The translations under genes and the position numbers were made by a program. Positions 37,045-47,000 of a stretch of 64,000 nucleotides of DNA are shown here, one piece after another; the stretch's first letter is position 1; each line of letters begins with the position of its first letter. Source of the DNA: Pseudomonas bharatica CSV86 (GTDB taxonomy: Bacteria > Pseudomonadota > Gammaproteobacteria > Pseudomonadales > Pseudomonadaceae); the NCBI RefSeq assembly GCF_000319305.2, contig NZ_AMWJ02000001.1:124001-188000 (forward strand). Reading direction: 5' to 3'. The notes beneath the pieces were generated by a model. That model had not been told where the DNA came from. It searched no databases and saw only the letters and a list, made by a program, of their open reading frames with translations.

Positions 37045-37776
37045 GTGAGCGCCAACGTAGCCAGGCCCGCCCGAGAATTGCTGTTGAAGGAGTACCGCGG
37101 GGTGCTCTCGACCCATTCCAAGTCCATGCCCGGCTTTCCGTTCGGTTCCGTGGTGCCGTACTGCCTGGATGCCGAGGGTAACCCGCTGATACTGATCAGC
37201 CGTATCGCCCAGCACACCCATAACCTGCAGAAGGACCCGAAGTGTTCGCTGCTGGTGGGTGAGCGCGGGGCCGAGGATGTCCAGGCGGTCGGTCGCCTGA
37301 CCGTACTGGCCGAGGCGCGCAAGCTGGAACAGGCCGAGGCCATCGAAGCCGCAGCCGAGCGCTACTACCGGTACTTCCCCGAATCGCGCAACTACCACAG
37401 CGCCCATGATTTCGATTTCTGGGTGCTGCAGCCGGTGCGCCATCGTTATATAGGCGGCTTCGGCGCCATCCACTGGATCGACCAACTGACTCTGGCCAAC
37501 CCTTTCGCCGGCAAGGCCGAGGCGGGCATGGTGGAACACATGAACAGCGATCACGCCAAGGCGATCGCCCATTACGTCGCCCTCAGCGGCCTGCCGGATT
37601 CGGTACCGGCGCAACTGGCCGGGATAGACAGTGAAGGCATGCACCTGCGCATCGGCCAAGCGCTGTACTGGCTGGCATTCCCGGAGCCTTGCAACACGCC
37701 GACACAAGTCCGTGAAGCCCTGGTTTTGCTGGCCCACGCCGAGAAATGGCCGCAGTCGCAGACGGCCGAGGCTTGA
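37045..37776 (+). CDS. HugZ-like haem utilisation protein
   Basis: This 243-residue protein starts at GTG 37045 with CCAGGAG upstream. The N-terminal split-barrel (PNPOx-like) domain includes STHSKSMPGFPFGSVVPYC, and the C-terminal DUF2470 domain includes GMVEHMNSDHAKAIAHY, whose His residues bind haem in relatives. HugZ proteins degrade or traffic haem to release iron. A Fur-box-like site lies upstream. Family members are also annotated as pyridoxamine-phosphate-oxidase-related, so the exact activity is inferred. Confidence 0.82.
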   Translation: MSANVARPARELLLKEYRGVLSTHSKSMPGFPFGSVVPYCLDAEGNPLILISRIAQHTHNLQKDPKCSLLVGERGAEDVQAVGRLTVLAEARKLEQAEAIEAAAERYYRYFPESRNYHSAHDFDFWVLQPVRHRYIGGFGAIHWIDQLTLANPFAGKAEAGMVEHMNSDHAKAIAHYVALSGLPDSVPAQLAGIDSEGMHLRIGQALYWLAFPEPCNTPTQVREALVLLAHAEKWPQSQTAEA

Positions 37777-37839
37777 AATTACGAGCTAAAGTTACCATCT
37801 GGGGTCTATTGGAAGATGTCTTCCGCTGAGGAAACCTCG

Positions 37840-38310
37840 ATGCGTGCCTTTCTACTGTTGTTTCTCGTTTTCCCGATCCTGGAGCTGTACGTCTTTTTCA
37901 AGGTGAGCAGCTCCATCGGCTTCTTCCCGGCGCTGCTGCTGATCTTCGCCGGCTCCGCCCTGGGTATCCTGGTGGTGCGGGTGGCCGGCCTGGCCACCGC
38001 GTTGCGTACCCGTGACAGCCTGCAGCGCGGCGAAATGCCCGCCGAGGACATGTTCCATGGCCTGATGCTGGCGCTGGGCGGCGGTCTGCTGCTGATTCCC
38101 GGCTTTATCAGCGATGTGTTTGGCCTGGTGCTGCTGCTGCCGTTCGTGCGTCGCCTGCTCGGGCGCAAGCTGCGCGAGCGCGCCGAGGCACAGGCCATGC
38201 GCCAGCGAGCGTTCGCCGATGAGTACATGAACAACCAGCCCGGTGCCCAGGGGCGTAATCCGCGGCAGCCGAATGTGATCGAGGGTGAGTACGAACACCG
38301 CGATTCCTGA
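37840..38310 (+). CDS. fxsA: FxsA family membrane protein
   Basis: This 156-residue protein starts at ATG 37840, chosen for the GAGGAAA ribosome site, over ATG 37816. The N-terminal FLVFPILELYVFFKVSSSIGF and LLLIPGFISDVFGLVLLLPFVR are FxsA signatures, with three to four membrane helices. The C-terminus is charged and cytoplasmic. E. coli FxsA counteracts F-plasmid exclusion of phage T7; its normal role is unclear. Being next to groES is conserved in Pseudomonas. Confidence 0.9.
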   Translation: MRAFLLLFLVFPILELYVFFKVSSSIGFFPALLLIFAGSALGILVVRVAGLATALRTRDSLQRGEMPAEDMFHGLMLALGGGLLLIPGFISDVFGLVLLLPFVRRLLGRKLRERAEAQAMRQRAFADEYMNNQPGAQGRNPRQPNVIEGEYEHRDS

Positions 38311-38326
38311 ATCACGCCCCTCCCTG

Positions 38327-38353
38327 AAAACGGCTCTTCCAAGGGCCGTTTTT
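38327..38353 (+). terminator. Terminator after fxsA
   Basis: AAAACGGCTCTT pairs with AAGGGCCGTTTT around a two-base loop, ending in a T run. It separates fxsA from the groESL promoter. Confidence 0.75.
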
Positions 38354-38393
38354 CATTCCGTGGCGTTCATTGCAAAAAAATTCATGGGCGAGG

Positions 38394-38419
38394 CTTGTAA
38401 TCCCCTTGGGCGCCCCTAT
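38394..38419 (+). promoter_or_regulatory. Sigma-32 (heat-shock)-like promoter of groESL
   Basis: CTTGTAA at 38394-38400 and CCCCTAT at 38413-38419, 12 bases apart, resemble the RpoH consensus CTTGAAA and CCCCATNT. It lies in the 257-bp gap upstream of groES, the expected place for heat-shock control. The leader from here to groES would be about 140 nt. Confidence 0.65.
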
Positions 38420-38567
38420 GTATGGGTCACCGCAAGGTTTCTGGGCATTTCGCACCAGACAAACACGAGCGTGGCCCGCCCCCGCGAGCCACCACCGGCA
38501 ACGCCGGAAGCAACCACCCGCCGGTCATGGACCGGCCGATGAAAACCACAATCAGGAGAGATCGACA

Positions 38568-38861
38568 ATGAAGCTTCGTCCTCTGCATGACCGCGTCGTT
38601 ATCCGCCGCAGCGAAGAAGAATCGAAAACCGCTGGCGGTATCGTTCTGCCAGGCTCGGCCGCTGAAAAGCCCAATCGTGGCGAAGTAGTCGCCGTTGGCA
38701 CCGGTCGCATCCTGGACAACGGTGAAGTGCGCGCGCTGGCCGTGAAAGTGGGTGACAAAGTCGTTTTCGGCCCTTACTCGGGCAGCAACACTGTGAAAGT
38801 TGACGGCGAAGACTTGCTGGTAATGAGCGAGAACGAAATCCTCGCCGTTGTCGAAGGTTGA
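38568..38861 (+). CDS. groES: Co-chaperonin GroES
   Basis: This 97-residue GroEL cap starts at ATG 38568 behind AGGAGAG. The N-terminal [20 protein letters not shown], the mobile-loop [14 protein letters not shown] and the C-terminal [13 protein letters not shown] are standard. It is followed by groEL after 48 bp. Confidence 0.98.
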   Translation: MKLRPLHDRVVIRRSEEESKTAGGIVLPGSAAEKPNRGEVVAVGTGRILDNGEVRALAVKVGDKVVFGPYSGSNTVKVDGEDLLVMSENEILAVVEG

Positions 38862-38903
38862 TTCCGCTGGTTTCCCGTTACTCGAAAAGTATTCAAGGAT
38901 TAA

Positions 38904-40550
<1,647 letters not shown>

Positions 40551-40569
40551 GCCAGCCTTGCCCTGCTGC

Positions 40570-40603
40570 AAAAAAGAGCCCCGCTAGATGCGGGGCTTTT
40601 TTA
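40570..40603 (+). terminator. Rho-independent terminator after groEL
   Basis: AGCCCCGC (40577-40584) pairs with GCGGGGCT (40590-40597), followed by a six-T run. Confidence 0.88.
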
Positions 40604-40611
40604 TGCCCGGT

Positions 40612-40791
40612 CGGGCCTCATCGCTGGCAACGCCAGCTCCCACAGGGCCATGTGTCGGACGCAAATCCCACAGCTGGCTCAGGACCTTGTGGGAGCTGGC
40701 TTGTCGGATCGCCGCACCGCAGCGATTGGGCCCGACCTGACACCATCATTGCTCAAGCCGACCTCATCGCTGGCAAGCCAGCTCCCACAAG
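40612..40791. repeat. REP cluster behind groEL
   Basis: At least three units or remnants are seen: 40612-40645, 40686-40715 and 40760-40790. The second is truncated after CTGGCTTG. They lie between convergent groEL and the PAP2 gene, with no coding sequence. Confidence 0.78.
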
Positions 40792-40803
40792 CTTGCGTGT
40801 TGT

Positions 40804-41550
40804 TTATCCGGCCTGCGCAACCTCACCGGCCTCGGCACTTGGCACCGGCGCCCTGCGGCGGTACAGCACCAGGTAATAGCACCCCAGTCCGATCAACCAG
40901 CAAAACACCGCGGTCCACACGTTGTGCGAGAAGAAGTGCGCTCCTTGCAGCATGCGCCCGATGGAGAACACCGTGCCGAGGGCAAAGGCGAACACCAGTG
41001 CAGCCTTGGCCATGCGCGGCCGGCGATCGCGCAATACGAAGAACAGGGCAAACAGGGTAAAGCCGGTAGCGGCATGCCCACCTGGCCAGCAACGGCCGGG
41101 TTTGTCGGTCTGGGGGCGCGCTTCAAGCAGCTTGCTGTAGGTTTCCTTGCCGCCGAACTCGCCCAGGCTCCAGGGGCACTGTACGGCAGTCACCGCCTTG
41201 AGCGGGGTGACGAATCCGGTGGCCAGGCCCAGGGTCAGCACCAGGCAGCCCAGCTCCCGGCGGATCGGCTTCAGCCGCTGCATGGCGAAGCTGGCCAGGA
41301 AGCCGATGATGGCCAGTACGCTGAAGCCGATCACCACCTGCTTGGCCCGGTCATGCAGGATATTTTCCAGGAAGTAGCTATGGCGCCCGATGAACTGGCC
41401 GGCGCTGTGATCGAAGAACTGGTTGGCCAGGATCATGTCCAGGTCGGTCATTTCCAGAAGAATCAGGATCACGGCGGTCAACAGGGGGATGCCCAGTACA
41501 ATCCACGGATTGAGCGGGCGCGACGGATGGAAATCGTAGGCTGCGGGCAT
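40804..41550 (-). CDS. PAP2-family membrane phosphatase, putative ColR target
   Basis: This 248-residue polytopic protein starts at ATG 41550, with AGGA at a proper distance. It has about six membrane helices. PAP2-like motifs are present in variant form: ARPQTDKPGRCWPGGHAA (PGGH for PSGH) and IGRMLQGAHFFSHNVW (His, with Asn where Asp is usual). The family removes phosphate from lipids such as undecaprenyl pyrophosphate, phosphatidylglycerol phosphate or lipid A; the substrate here is unknown. A ColR-box sequence lies 72 bp upstream and colR is divergent. Confidence 0.85.
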   Translation of the reverse strand: MPAAYDFHPSRPLNPWIVLGIPLLTAVILILLEMTDLDMILANQFFDHSAGQFIGRHSYFLENILHDRAKQVVIGFSVLAIIGFLASFAMQRLKPIRRELGCLVLTLGLATGFVTPLKAVTAVQCPWSLGEFGGKETYSKLLEARPQTDKPGRCWPGGHAATGFTLFALFFVLRDRRPRMAKAALVFAFALGTVFSIGRMLQGAHFFSHNVWTAVFCWLIGLGCYYLVLYRRRAPVPSAEAGEVAQAG

Positions 41551-41621
41551 GGGTGATCCTGACGGAAGGGAGACGACCCACGATTCTCCGTCCTGGCACA
41601 TGGGCCGTTCGTGAATCCGTC

Positions 41622-41637
41622 GTGAAAAAAACGTCAG
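41622..41637 (-). promoter_or_regulatory. ColR-box-like site upstream of the PAP2 gene
   Basis: Read on the minus strand this is CTGACGTTTTTTTCAC, identical to the site at 43754-43769. It fits the ColR consensus I recall from P. putida, YYNASNNYTTTTTCAC, and points toward the PAP2 gene. colR begins about 100 bp away in the other direction. Confidence 0.7.
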
Positions 41638-41741
41638 GTGACAATGTAGGCGTAATGCCCTAGCGGGTTGTCTACTATGACCGTAAGCTGCGCCACCTGA
41701 AGGGCCGACTGAAGGCCACCAGCACGACGAAGAGGGACGCC

Positions 41742-42425
41742 ATGCGCATTCTACTGGTTGAAGACAACCGCGATATCCTGGCCAACCTGGCCGATTACCT
41801 GGGGCTCAAGGGCTACACCGTGGATTGCGCACAGGACGGCCTGTCCGGCCTGCACCTGGCCGCCACCGAGCACTACGACCTGATCGTCCTCGATATCATG
41901 TTGCCCGGCATCGACGGCTATACCCTGTGCAAGCGCCTGCGCGAGGATGCCCGACGCGATACCCCGGTGATCATGCTCACCGCCCGCGACCAGTTGGACG
42001 ACCGCCTGCAGGGCTTCCGTTCCGGTGCCGACGACTACCTGCTCAAGCCGTTCGCCCTGTCCGAACTGGCCGCGCGCATCGAAGCCGTTTTGCGCCGGGC
42101 CCAGGGTGGTGGGCGCCGCAGCCTGCAAGTGGGCGACCTGAGCTACGACTTGGATACCCTGGAAGTTACCCGTCAGGGCCGCTTGCTCAAGCTCAACCCG
42201 GTCGGCCTCAAGCTGCTCGCCGTGCTGATGCAGAAAAGCCCCCACGTGCTGCGCCGCGAGGTCCTGGAAGATGCCCTCTGGGGCGACGACTGCCCGGACA
42301 GCGACAGTCTGCGCAGCCACGTTCACCAATTGCGCCAAGTAATCGACAAGCCTTTCGACAAGCCTCTGCTGCATACCGTGCACGGTGTCGGTTACCGCCT
42401 GGCCGAGGGCCGTGATGGAGTTTAA
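41742..42425 (+). CDS. colR: Response regulator ColR (OmpR family)
   Basis: This 227-residue regulator has an N-terminal receiver domain (acidic pocket VEDN, phospho-acceptor Asp51 in VLDIMLPG, Lys in LLKPF). A C-terminal OmpR-type winged helix follows (LRSHVHQLRQVIDK, TVHGVGYRLAEG). ColR acts with ColS on outer-membrane integrity and resistance to zinc, manganese and polymyxin. Identification rests on position (groEL-PAP2-colR-colS-LPS genes) and family pattern. It overlaps colS by 11 nt. Confidence 0.9.
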   Translation: MRILLVEDNRDILANLADYLGLKGYTVDCAQDGLSGLHLAATEHYDLIVLDIMLPGIDGYTLCKRLREDARRDTPVIMLTARDQLDDRLQGFRSGADDYLLKPFALSELAARIEAVLRRAQGGGRRSLQVGDLSYDLDTLEVTRQGRLLKLNPVGLKLLAVLMQKSPHVLRREVLEDALWGDDCPDSDSLRSHVHQLRQVIDKPFDKPLLHTVHGVGYRLAEGRDGV

Positions 42426-43707
42426 GCAAAGCCTCGCGCAGCGGATCATCATTGCCTTCGCCCTGATGAGCGCACTGGTAGCCGGGGCGTTTGCCTTCGG
42501 TATCGTGGCGACCGTGCACCTGGTGGAGGAGCGCCTGATTTCCTCGGTGCTTGGCGGTGACCTGCAGCGCCTGCTGCTGATGGACAGCGTCAGCGAATGG
42601 AGCCACCGGCCCCGCCCCGACCAGTTGTTCTACTACAGTGGCGGCCGCGACGATTTCGCCCTGCCATCGGACCTTCGTCATCTCAACCCTGGTTTCCACG
42701 AGGTGTTCCGCGAACACCTGTCCTACCACGCCATGGTCGAGGTAGTGGACGGACGGCGCTATGTGCTGCTGCAGGACCAGAGCGATTTCGAAGAGCGCGA
42801 GCGGGTGCTGTTCGCTGTGGTGGTGGTGGGGTTCGTGCTCAGCCTGGCGCTGGCGGTATTCCTCGGCTGGGTCCTGGCACGCCGGGTAATGGCGCCGGTG
42901 ATCCGCCTGGCGCGTCAGGTACGTCATCGCGACCAGTTGCTCGGCCTGGCGCCGCCGCTGGCCCCCGATTATGCGGCAGACGAAGTGGGCCAGTTGGCGG
43001 TTGCCTTCGACGCCACGCTCGGGCGCCTGCGCGACGCCTTGACCCGCGAGCGGCTGTTCACCAGTGACGTCAGCCATGAATTGCGCACGCCCTTGATGGT
43101 CCTGGCCAGCTCCTGCGAGCTGTTGATGGAGTACCCCGGCATCGATGGCCGCGCCCGCGCCCAGGTGGAACGGATCGCCCGGGCCACAGAGGAAATGCAG
43201 GAGCTGGTCAAGACCTTCCTGATGCTTGCCCGGGCCCAGCGCGACGAAGGCGCGGTGGCGTCACGGACCACCCTGAAGGAGGCCGGCGACGACCTGATCG
43301 GCGTCTGGCGCGACACCATCGAGCAGAAAGGCCTGAAACTGAGCCTGGTGGTCAACGACCTTTCGCCGAAGCTGTACAACGCCACGTTCCTGCATTCGGT
43401 CATGGGCAACCTGCTGCGCAACGCGGCCCATTACACCGATGAGGGCTTCATCCGCCTGACCCTCGACGCCGATGGCTTTACCGTCGAGGACAGTGGCGTG
43501 GGCATTCCCGAGGAACAGCGCGAGGCGATGTTCCAGCCGTTCGTGCGTGGCGGAGAGAAGCGTGGCGAAGGCCTCGGGCTTGGCCTGTCATTGGTGCAGC
43601 GGATCTGCGATGACCAGGGCTGGGTGGTGACCCTGAGCGAAACCCAGCCCCATGGCTGTCGTTTCCATGTGAACTTGGGCGACAAGGGCGTGGCGCCGGA
43701 TGCCTGA
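42415..43707 (+). CDS. colS: Sensor histidine kinase ColS
   Basis: This 430-residue kinase starts at ATG 42415 within colR. Two membrane helices (about residues 10-32 and 138-160) enclose a periplasmic domain of about 100 residues rich in Glu and His, where ColS proteins sense excess zinc. HisKA has SDVSHELRTPL (His221); the ATPase domain has GNLLRNAAHYT, VEDSGVGIP and GLGLGLSLVQ. The ColRS target genes flank it on both sides. Confidence 0.9.
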   Translation: MEFKQSLAQRIIIAFALMSALVAGAFAFGIVATVHLVEERLISSVLGGDLQRLLLMDSVSEWSHRPRPDQLFYYSGGRDDFALPSDLRHLNPGFHEVFREHLSYHAMVEVVDGRRYVLLQDQSDFEERERVLFAVVVVGFVLSLALAVFLGWVLARRVMAPVIRLARQVRHRDQLLGLAPPLAPDYAADEVGQLAVAFDATLGRLRDALTRERLFTSDVSHELRTPLMVLASSCELLMEYPGIDGRARAQVERIARATEEMQELVKTFLMLARAQRDEGAVASRTTLKEAGDDLIGVWRDTIEQKGLKLSLVVNDLSPKLYNATFLHSVMGNLLRNAAHYTDEGFIRLTLDADGFTVEDSGVGIPEEQREAMFQPFVRGGEKRGEGLGLGLSLVQRICDDQGWVVTLSETQPHGCRFHVNLGDKGVAPDA

Positions 43708-43753
43708 GGGACAAGGGAATGGCGGTAATACTTTGTAAAACCTCGGTTTTGAT

Positions 43754-43769
43754 CTGACGTTTTTTTCAC
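43754..43769 (+). promoter_or_regulatory. ColR-box-like site upstream of the LPS-modification operon
   Basis: CTGACGTTTTTTTCAC, the same 16 bases as the inverted site at 41622-41637, lies 68 bp upstream of the methyltransferase start. In P. putida the orthologous genes (recalled as PP0903-PP0905) belong to the ColR regulon, so the location fits. Confidence 0.72.
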
Positions 43770-43836
43770 AACGACATGACCTGACGGCAACGTCGCCACT
43801 CGTAACGTGGCGGTCATTGCAGTCAGGAGATCCTTC

Positions 43837-44529
43837 ATGTCCAGCCCTATCAAGCTCGAGTTTTCCAACAAGTACGACCGCCAGCACGCCCAGCAGTACT
43901 ACGAAAAGCACCAGGCCAGCCTGGCCCGTCGCCTGTCCCACCAGCGCGATGAGCAACTGGCCCGGCGTGCCCTGACCCTGGCCGGCGAGCCAGGCCTGGT
44001 GCTGGACCTGCCGTGCGGTGCCGGGCGTTTCTGGCCCCTGCTGGCGGAAAAGCCCAACCGGGTGATCATCGGCGCCGACAATTCGCCGGCCATGCTGGAG
44101 ACCGCCTGCCGGTCGCAGCCCGCGAATATCGTAGAACGGGTACGTCCTTTGCAGACTTCTGCGTTCGACATCGATTTGCCTGACAACGCCGTCGACAGCA
44201 TTTTCTGCATGCGCCTGTTCCACCATATCGGTGAAGCACCTCACAGGATGAAAATCCTCAAGGAATTTCAAAGGGTTACTCGTGATAGCGTGATCCTTTC
44301 GCTATGGGTCGACGGCAATATCAAGGCCTGGCGCCGGAAAAAGCTCGAAGCACAGCGTATCGCCCGCGGTGAGACCGGGGGTTACCAGAATCGCTTCGTG
44401 TTACCGGCGGCTACGGTCGAGGAAGAATTCAGGGCGGCAGGTTTCCGTATCCAGGAACGAATGGACTTCCTGCCGTTCTATGCCATGTGGCGGGTTTATG
44501 TATTACGGGTATACGGATTTAATGGTTGA
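43837..44529 (+). CDS. SAM-dependent methyltransferase (LPS-modification operon), C-terminus altered by an IS
   Basis: This class I methyltransferase has 230 residues from ATG 43837, with AGGAG upstream. The SAM loop is VLDLPCGAGRFWPLL and motif II is IIGADNSPAM. It corresponds by position to P. aeruginosa PA4379, reported in connection with LPS modification. An ISL3 element starts at 44507 inside codon 224. The native end would be Arg-Lys-Gly-stop; the present gene reads on into the IS left repeat and ends VYGFNG. Only the last two residues are replaced, so activity may survive. Confidence 0.9.
   Translation: MSSPIKLEFSNKYDRQHAQQYYEKHQASLARRLSHQRDEQLARRALTLAGEPGLVLDLPCGAGRFWPLLAEKPNRVIIGADNSPAMLETACRSQPANIVERVRPLQTSAFDIDLPDNAVDSIFCMRLFHHIGEAPHRMKILKEFQRVTRDSVILSLWVDGNIKAWRRKKLEAQRIARGETGGYQNRFVLPAATVEEEFRAAGFRIQERMDFLPFYAMWRVYVLRVYGFNG
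44499..44506. repeat. Target-site duplication, left copy
   Basis: TGTATTAC immediately left of the IS, matched perfectly by 47492-47499. Eight bp is the size normal for ISL3-family insertions. Confidence 0.96.
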
Positions 44530-44530
44530 T
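44507..44530 (+). repeat. IS left inverted repeat
   Basis: Starts GGGTATACGG and ends TGGTTGAT. It agrees with the reverse complement of 47468-47491 at 20 of 24 bases. A further copy of ATGGTTGAT occurs just inside, at 44569-44577. Confidence 0.95.
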
Positions 44531-44564
44531 GGGGCACCTTTACCCCACCAACCTGATACCATTA

Positions 44565-45842
44565 TCAGATGGTTGATAGATCGACTCCGTAGTTGAGTTC
44601 CTCTGCGAAGTCCGGCAGTCCGTAACCGATGGTTTTCTTGTAGAAAGGAGAGACCTTCGCAGTCGGTGCCTTCTTCTTGTGCTTCGTGGTGTAGAGCATT
44701 CGTGCCCGCATCACCTCGAAGGAGTAACCGCGCCCTTCACGGTTCTTGTCCTTGGCCAGTCGGTTGATGGACTCCGTGTAAGCGTTGGTGACGGGCATGT
44801 CCGTCTCGAAGTAGGTCATGGTCTCTTCGCGCCAGTTTCCCACTGCCCTGACCAGATCGCTCCAGACTTCCTTTTGGCCCTTCGGGATGGTGGCTATCCA
44901 CTCGTCCAGGGCGGCTTCTGCCTGGAGCCGTGTGGTGGCGTCCCAGATGCCGTAGAAGCGCTCCTTGTGCTCGTAGGCGGCCAGCAGTTGCGGGAACGCG
45001 CCTGTCCAGGTCTCCATGATGAGGCGCTCCCGGTCTGAGACTTCGTGAGCGCGTTTCAGCAGGATTTTCCGGTCTCCCTTGAGAGTCCGGCTCTGGGACG
45101 GTTTCAGCTCCTTTCTGAGGCCCTTGCGCACTCTCTCTAGGGCATCGTTGGCCATGCGCACCACATGGAACTTATCGACCACGATACGGGCCTGGGGCAG
45201 CACAGCCTTGACCGCTGCCCGGTAGGGGTTCCACATGTCCATGCTGACGATCTCGACCTTCTGCCGGTCTTTCAGCTTCATCAGGTAGTTGGTCACCACG
45301 TCCTGGCGGCGGGTGGCCAGCAGGTCGAGCAGGGTTCGCTCCTCAATGTTGGTCAGAATGCAGCGGTAGCGCTTGTTCAGGTATAGCTCGTCAATGCCCA
45401 GGATGCGGGGCGTCTCGAAGCGGTGCCAGCGCCCCAGGAACTCGGCGCGGGCGTTGAAGATGTCGCGCACCGTCTTCTCGTCCAGGCCGGTCTGTGCCGC
45501 CACAAAGGTGTAGGGGTGGTTGAAGGATTCCTTCTCCACGTACTCATGCAGCCGCAGTGTCATACGGAATCCGTCCACCATCTCCGGTAGCTGGGGCCTG
45601 AATGTTGTCTTGCAGGCCCGGCAGGTGTATCGGCGGCGGACCACCCAGAGAGTGACCCGCTTGCCGTGGATGGGCAGATCACGATAGGGAACGTCACGCT
45701 TGCCGAACCGCACGAACTCACCCTGCACGCCGCACCCCTCGCAGGCTACTGGTGTAGGTGCTTCAAGCCGAAAATGTATGTCTTCATTCTGCTCATCAGA
45801 ATCCACCAACTGGTACCCAGGAAGGCTTAACGAATTAATCAT
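44565..45842 (-). CDS. tnpA: ISL3-family transposase
   Basis: This 425-residue DDE transposase has an N-terminal zinc finger (Cys34, Cys37, Cys74, Cys77). A helix-turn-helix segment follows (TFVAAQTGLDEKTVRDIFN). The catalytic triad is Asp151 (GIDELYL), Asp223 (VVDKFHVVRM) and Glu357 (NAYTESINRL). All key residues are present, so it may be active. It starts 12 nt after the permease stop on the same strand and could share the permease's ArsR-regulated promoter. Confidence 0.96.
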   Translation of the reverse strand: MINSLSLPGYQLVDSDEQNEDIHFRLEAPTPVACEGCGVQGEFVRFGKRDVPYRDLPIHGKRVTLWVVRRRYTCRACKTTFRPQLPEMVDGFRMTLRLHEYVEKESFNHPYTFVAAQTGLDEKTVRDIFNARAEFLGRWHRFETPRILGIDELYLNKRYRCILTNIEERTLLDLLATRRQDVVTNYLMKLKDRQKVEIVSMDMWNPYRAAVKAVLPQARIVVDKFHVVRMANDALERVRKGLRKELKPSQSRTLKGDRKILLKRAHEVSDRERLIMETWTGAFPQLLAAYEHKERFYGIWDATTRLQAEAALDEWIATIPKGQKEVWSDLVRAVGNWREETMTYFETDMPVTNAYTESINRLAKDKNREGRGYSFEVMRARMLYTTKHKKKAPTAKVSPFYKKTIGYGLPDFAEELNYGVDLSTI

Positions 45843-45854
45843 CTCCCGCCTTGA

Positions 45855-46889
45855 TCAGAAAAACAGGTAGGTGGCGTAACCGGCAATCATCGCCATAGCA
45901 AAAATGACTGCTAAAAACGCCGCTAAAAGCTTCAGCGTGAACAAAGAGCGCAACAGAATGAGCTCAGTCAGGCTGGCTCCGGCACTGCCGATGATCAACG
46001 CTAGCACCGTCCCGGCACCCACGCCTTTGGCCATCAGAGCCGCTGCCAGAGGTATGACGGCTTCAGCGCGAATATACAACGGCACGCCGATGACAGCGGC
46101 AACTGGAATGGCAAAGGGATTATCTGGGCCTGCATACTGCTCCAATAAGTCAGTGGGCATGAAACCATAGATCACGCTGCCAATCGCAATACCGATGAGC
46201 AGGTAAGGCAACACATCGATAAAGTCCGACCAAGCTTCCCGCCACACACCACTGTACTTCCCTTCTTTCTTAACCGTGACAGTGGGTTGACTGTCACAGC
46301 ATTCGCTAGACGTAGAGACTGTTGTCTTCCTATCAGCCCCGCAAGAAGCCGTCTTCGGAGTGGTGTCGCAGCTGTTGGTGCCGCAACTCGATGCGGTCGA
46401 TGTAGCACTGCACGGGCTTGCTGATGAACTACATCCACTGCTCTCTTGTGTCGCCGTCCGGCGCACATAACGCTCGAAGCCAAGCGTGTGAAGCAGCCAT
46501 CCGGCACCTACCGCGACCACCAAAGCGGCGAGCACATAGATAGCAGTAAGTGTCCATCCAAACGTGGCAACCAGCAGGCCGACGACGATAGGATTCAGCA
46601 ACGGAGATGAGAAAAGAAACACCATCATCGGCCCAAAACCGGCCCGTGCCCGAATCAACCCTTTCAACATGGGGATAGTCGAGCAACTACAGAAGGGCGT
46701 TATAGCTCCTAAACCAGCAGCAAGAAAATAGCCTCGCTTCCCACTGGAAGTCAGTAACGCTTCCACCTTGGATGGTGGGATGTGACGTTGAAGAACTCCG
46801 ACCAGCAAGCTAATGCCAATGAATAAAACCGATAGCTCGATAGCGAGAAAGGCGAACATGCCTAGAGCGTCTTGGAGTTGAGATGACAT
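45855..46889 (-). CDS. Permease of the YraQ/ArsP type with cysteine-rich cytoplasmic loop
   Basis: This 344-residue polytopic permease starts at ATG 46889, with AGGAG upstream. Two membrane halves each hold a family motif: ITPFCSCSTIPMLKG (Cys67, Cys69) and GVPLYIRAEAVIPLAAAL. They are joined by a long hydrophilic loop (about residues 141-215) with seven cysteines (153, 160, 169, 174, 183, 197, 198). Relatives export organoarsenicals or soft metals, so metal or metalloid efflux is likely; the substrate is unknown. It is divergent from arsR and precedes tnpA. Confidence 0.88.
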   Translation of the reverse strand: MSSQLQDALGMFAFLAIELSVLFIGISLLVGVLQRHIPPSKVEALLTSSGKRGYFLAAGLGAITPFCSCSTIPMLKGLIRARAGFGPMMVFLFSSPLLNPIVVGLLVATFGWTLTAIYVLAALVVAVGAGWLLHTLGFERYVRRTATQESSGCSSSASPCSATSTASSCGTNSCDTTPKTASCGADRKTTVSTSSECCDSQPTVTVKKEGKYSGVWREAWSDFIDVLPYLLIGIAIGSVIYGFMPTDLLEQYAGPDNPFAIPVAAVIGVPLYIRAEAVIPLAAALMAKGVGAGTVLALIIGSAGASLTELILLRSLFTLKLLAAFLAVIFAMAMIAGYATYLFF

Positions 46890-46907
46890 TCAATATTACT
46901 CCTATAT

Positions 46908-46985
46908 TTCTAGTATTGTCGAAATGATGTACGCAGCCTACTTGCGTTTATCCGACCTGTCAACTATAATTCTAGAAACATCGAA
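46908..46985. promoter_or_regulatory. Divergent control region with two ArsR operator-like repeats
   Basis: TTCTAG-N5-TCGAA occurs at 46908-46923 and again at 46970-46985, one near each divergent gene. For arsR, TTGCGT (46942-46947) and TATAAT (46965-46970) are 17 bases apart, a good sigma-70 promoter whose -10 box abuts the second repeat. The repeats are imperfect dyads as expected for ArsR-family dimers. Confidence 0.7.
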
Positions 46986-47000
46986 TTATTGGGGCGTGCT

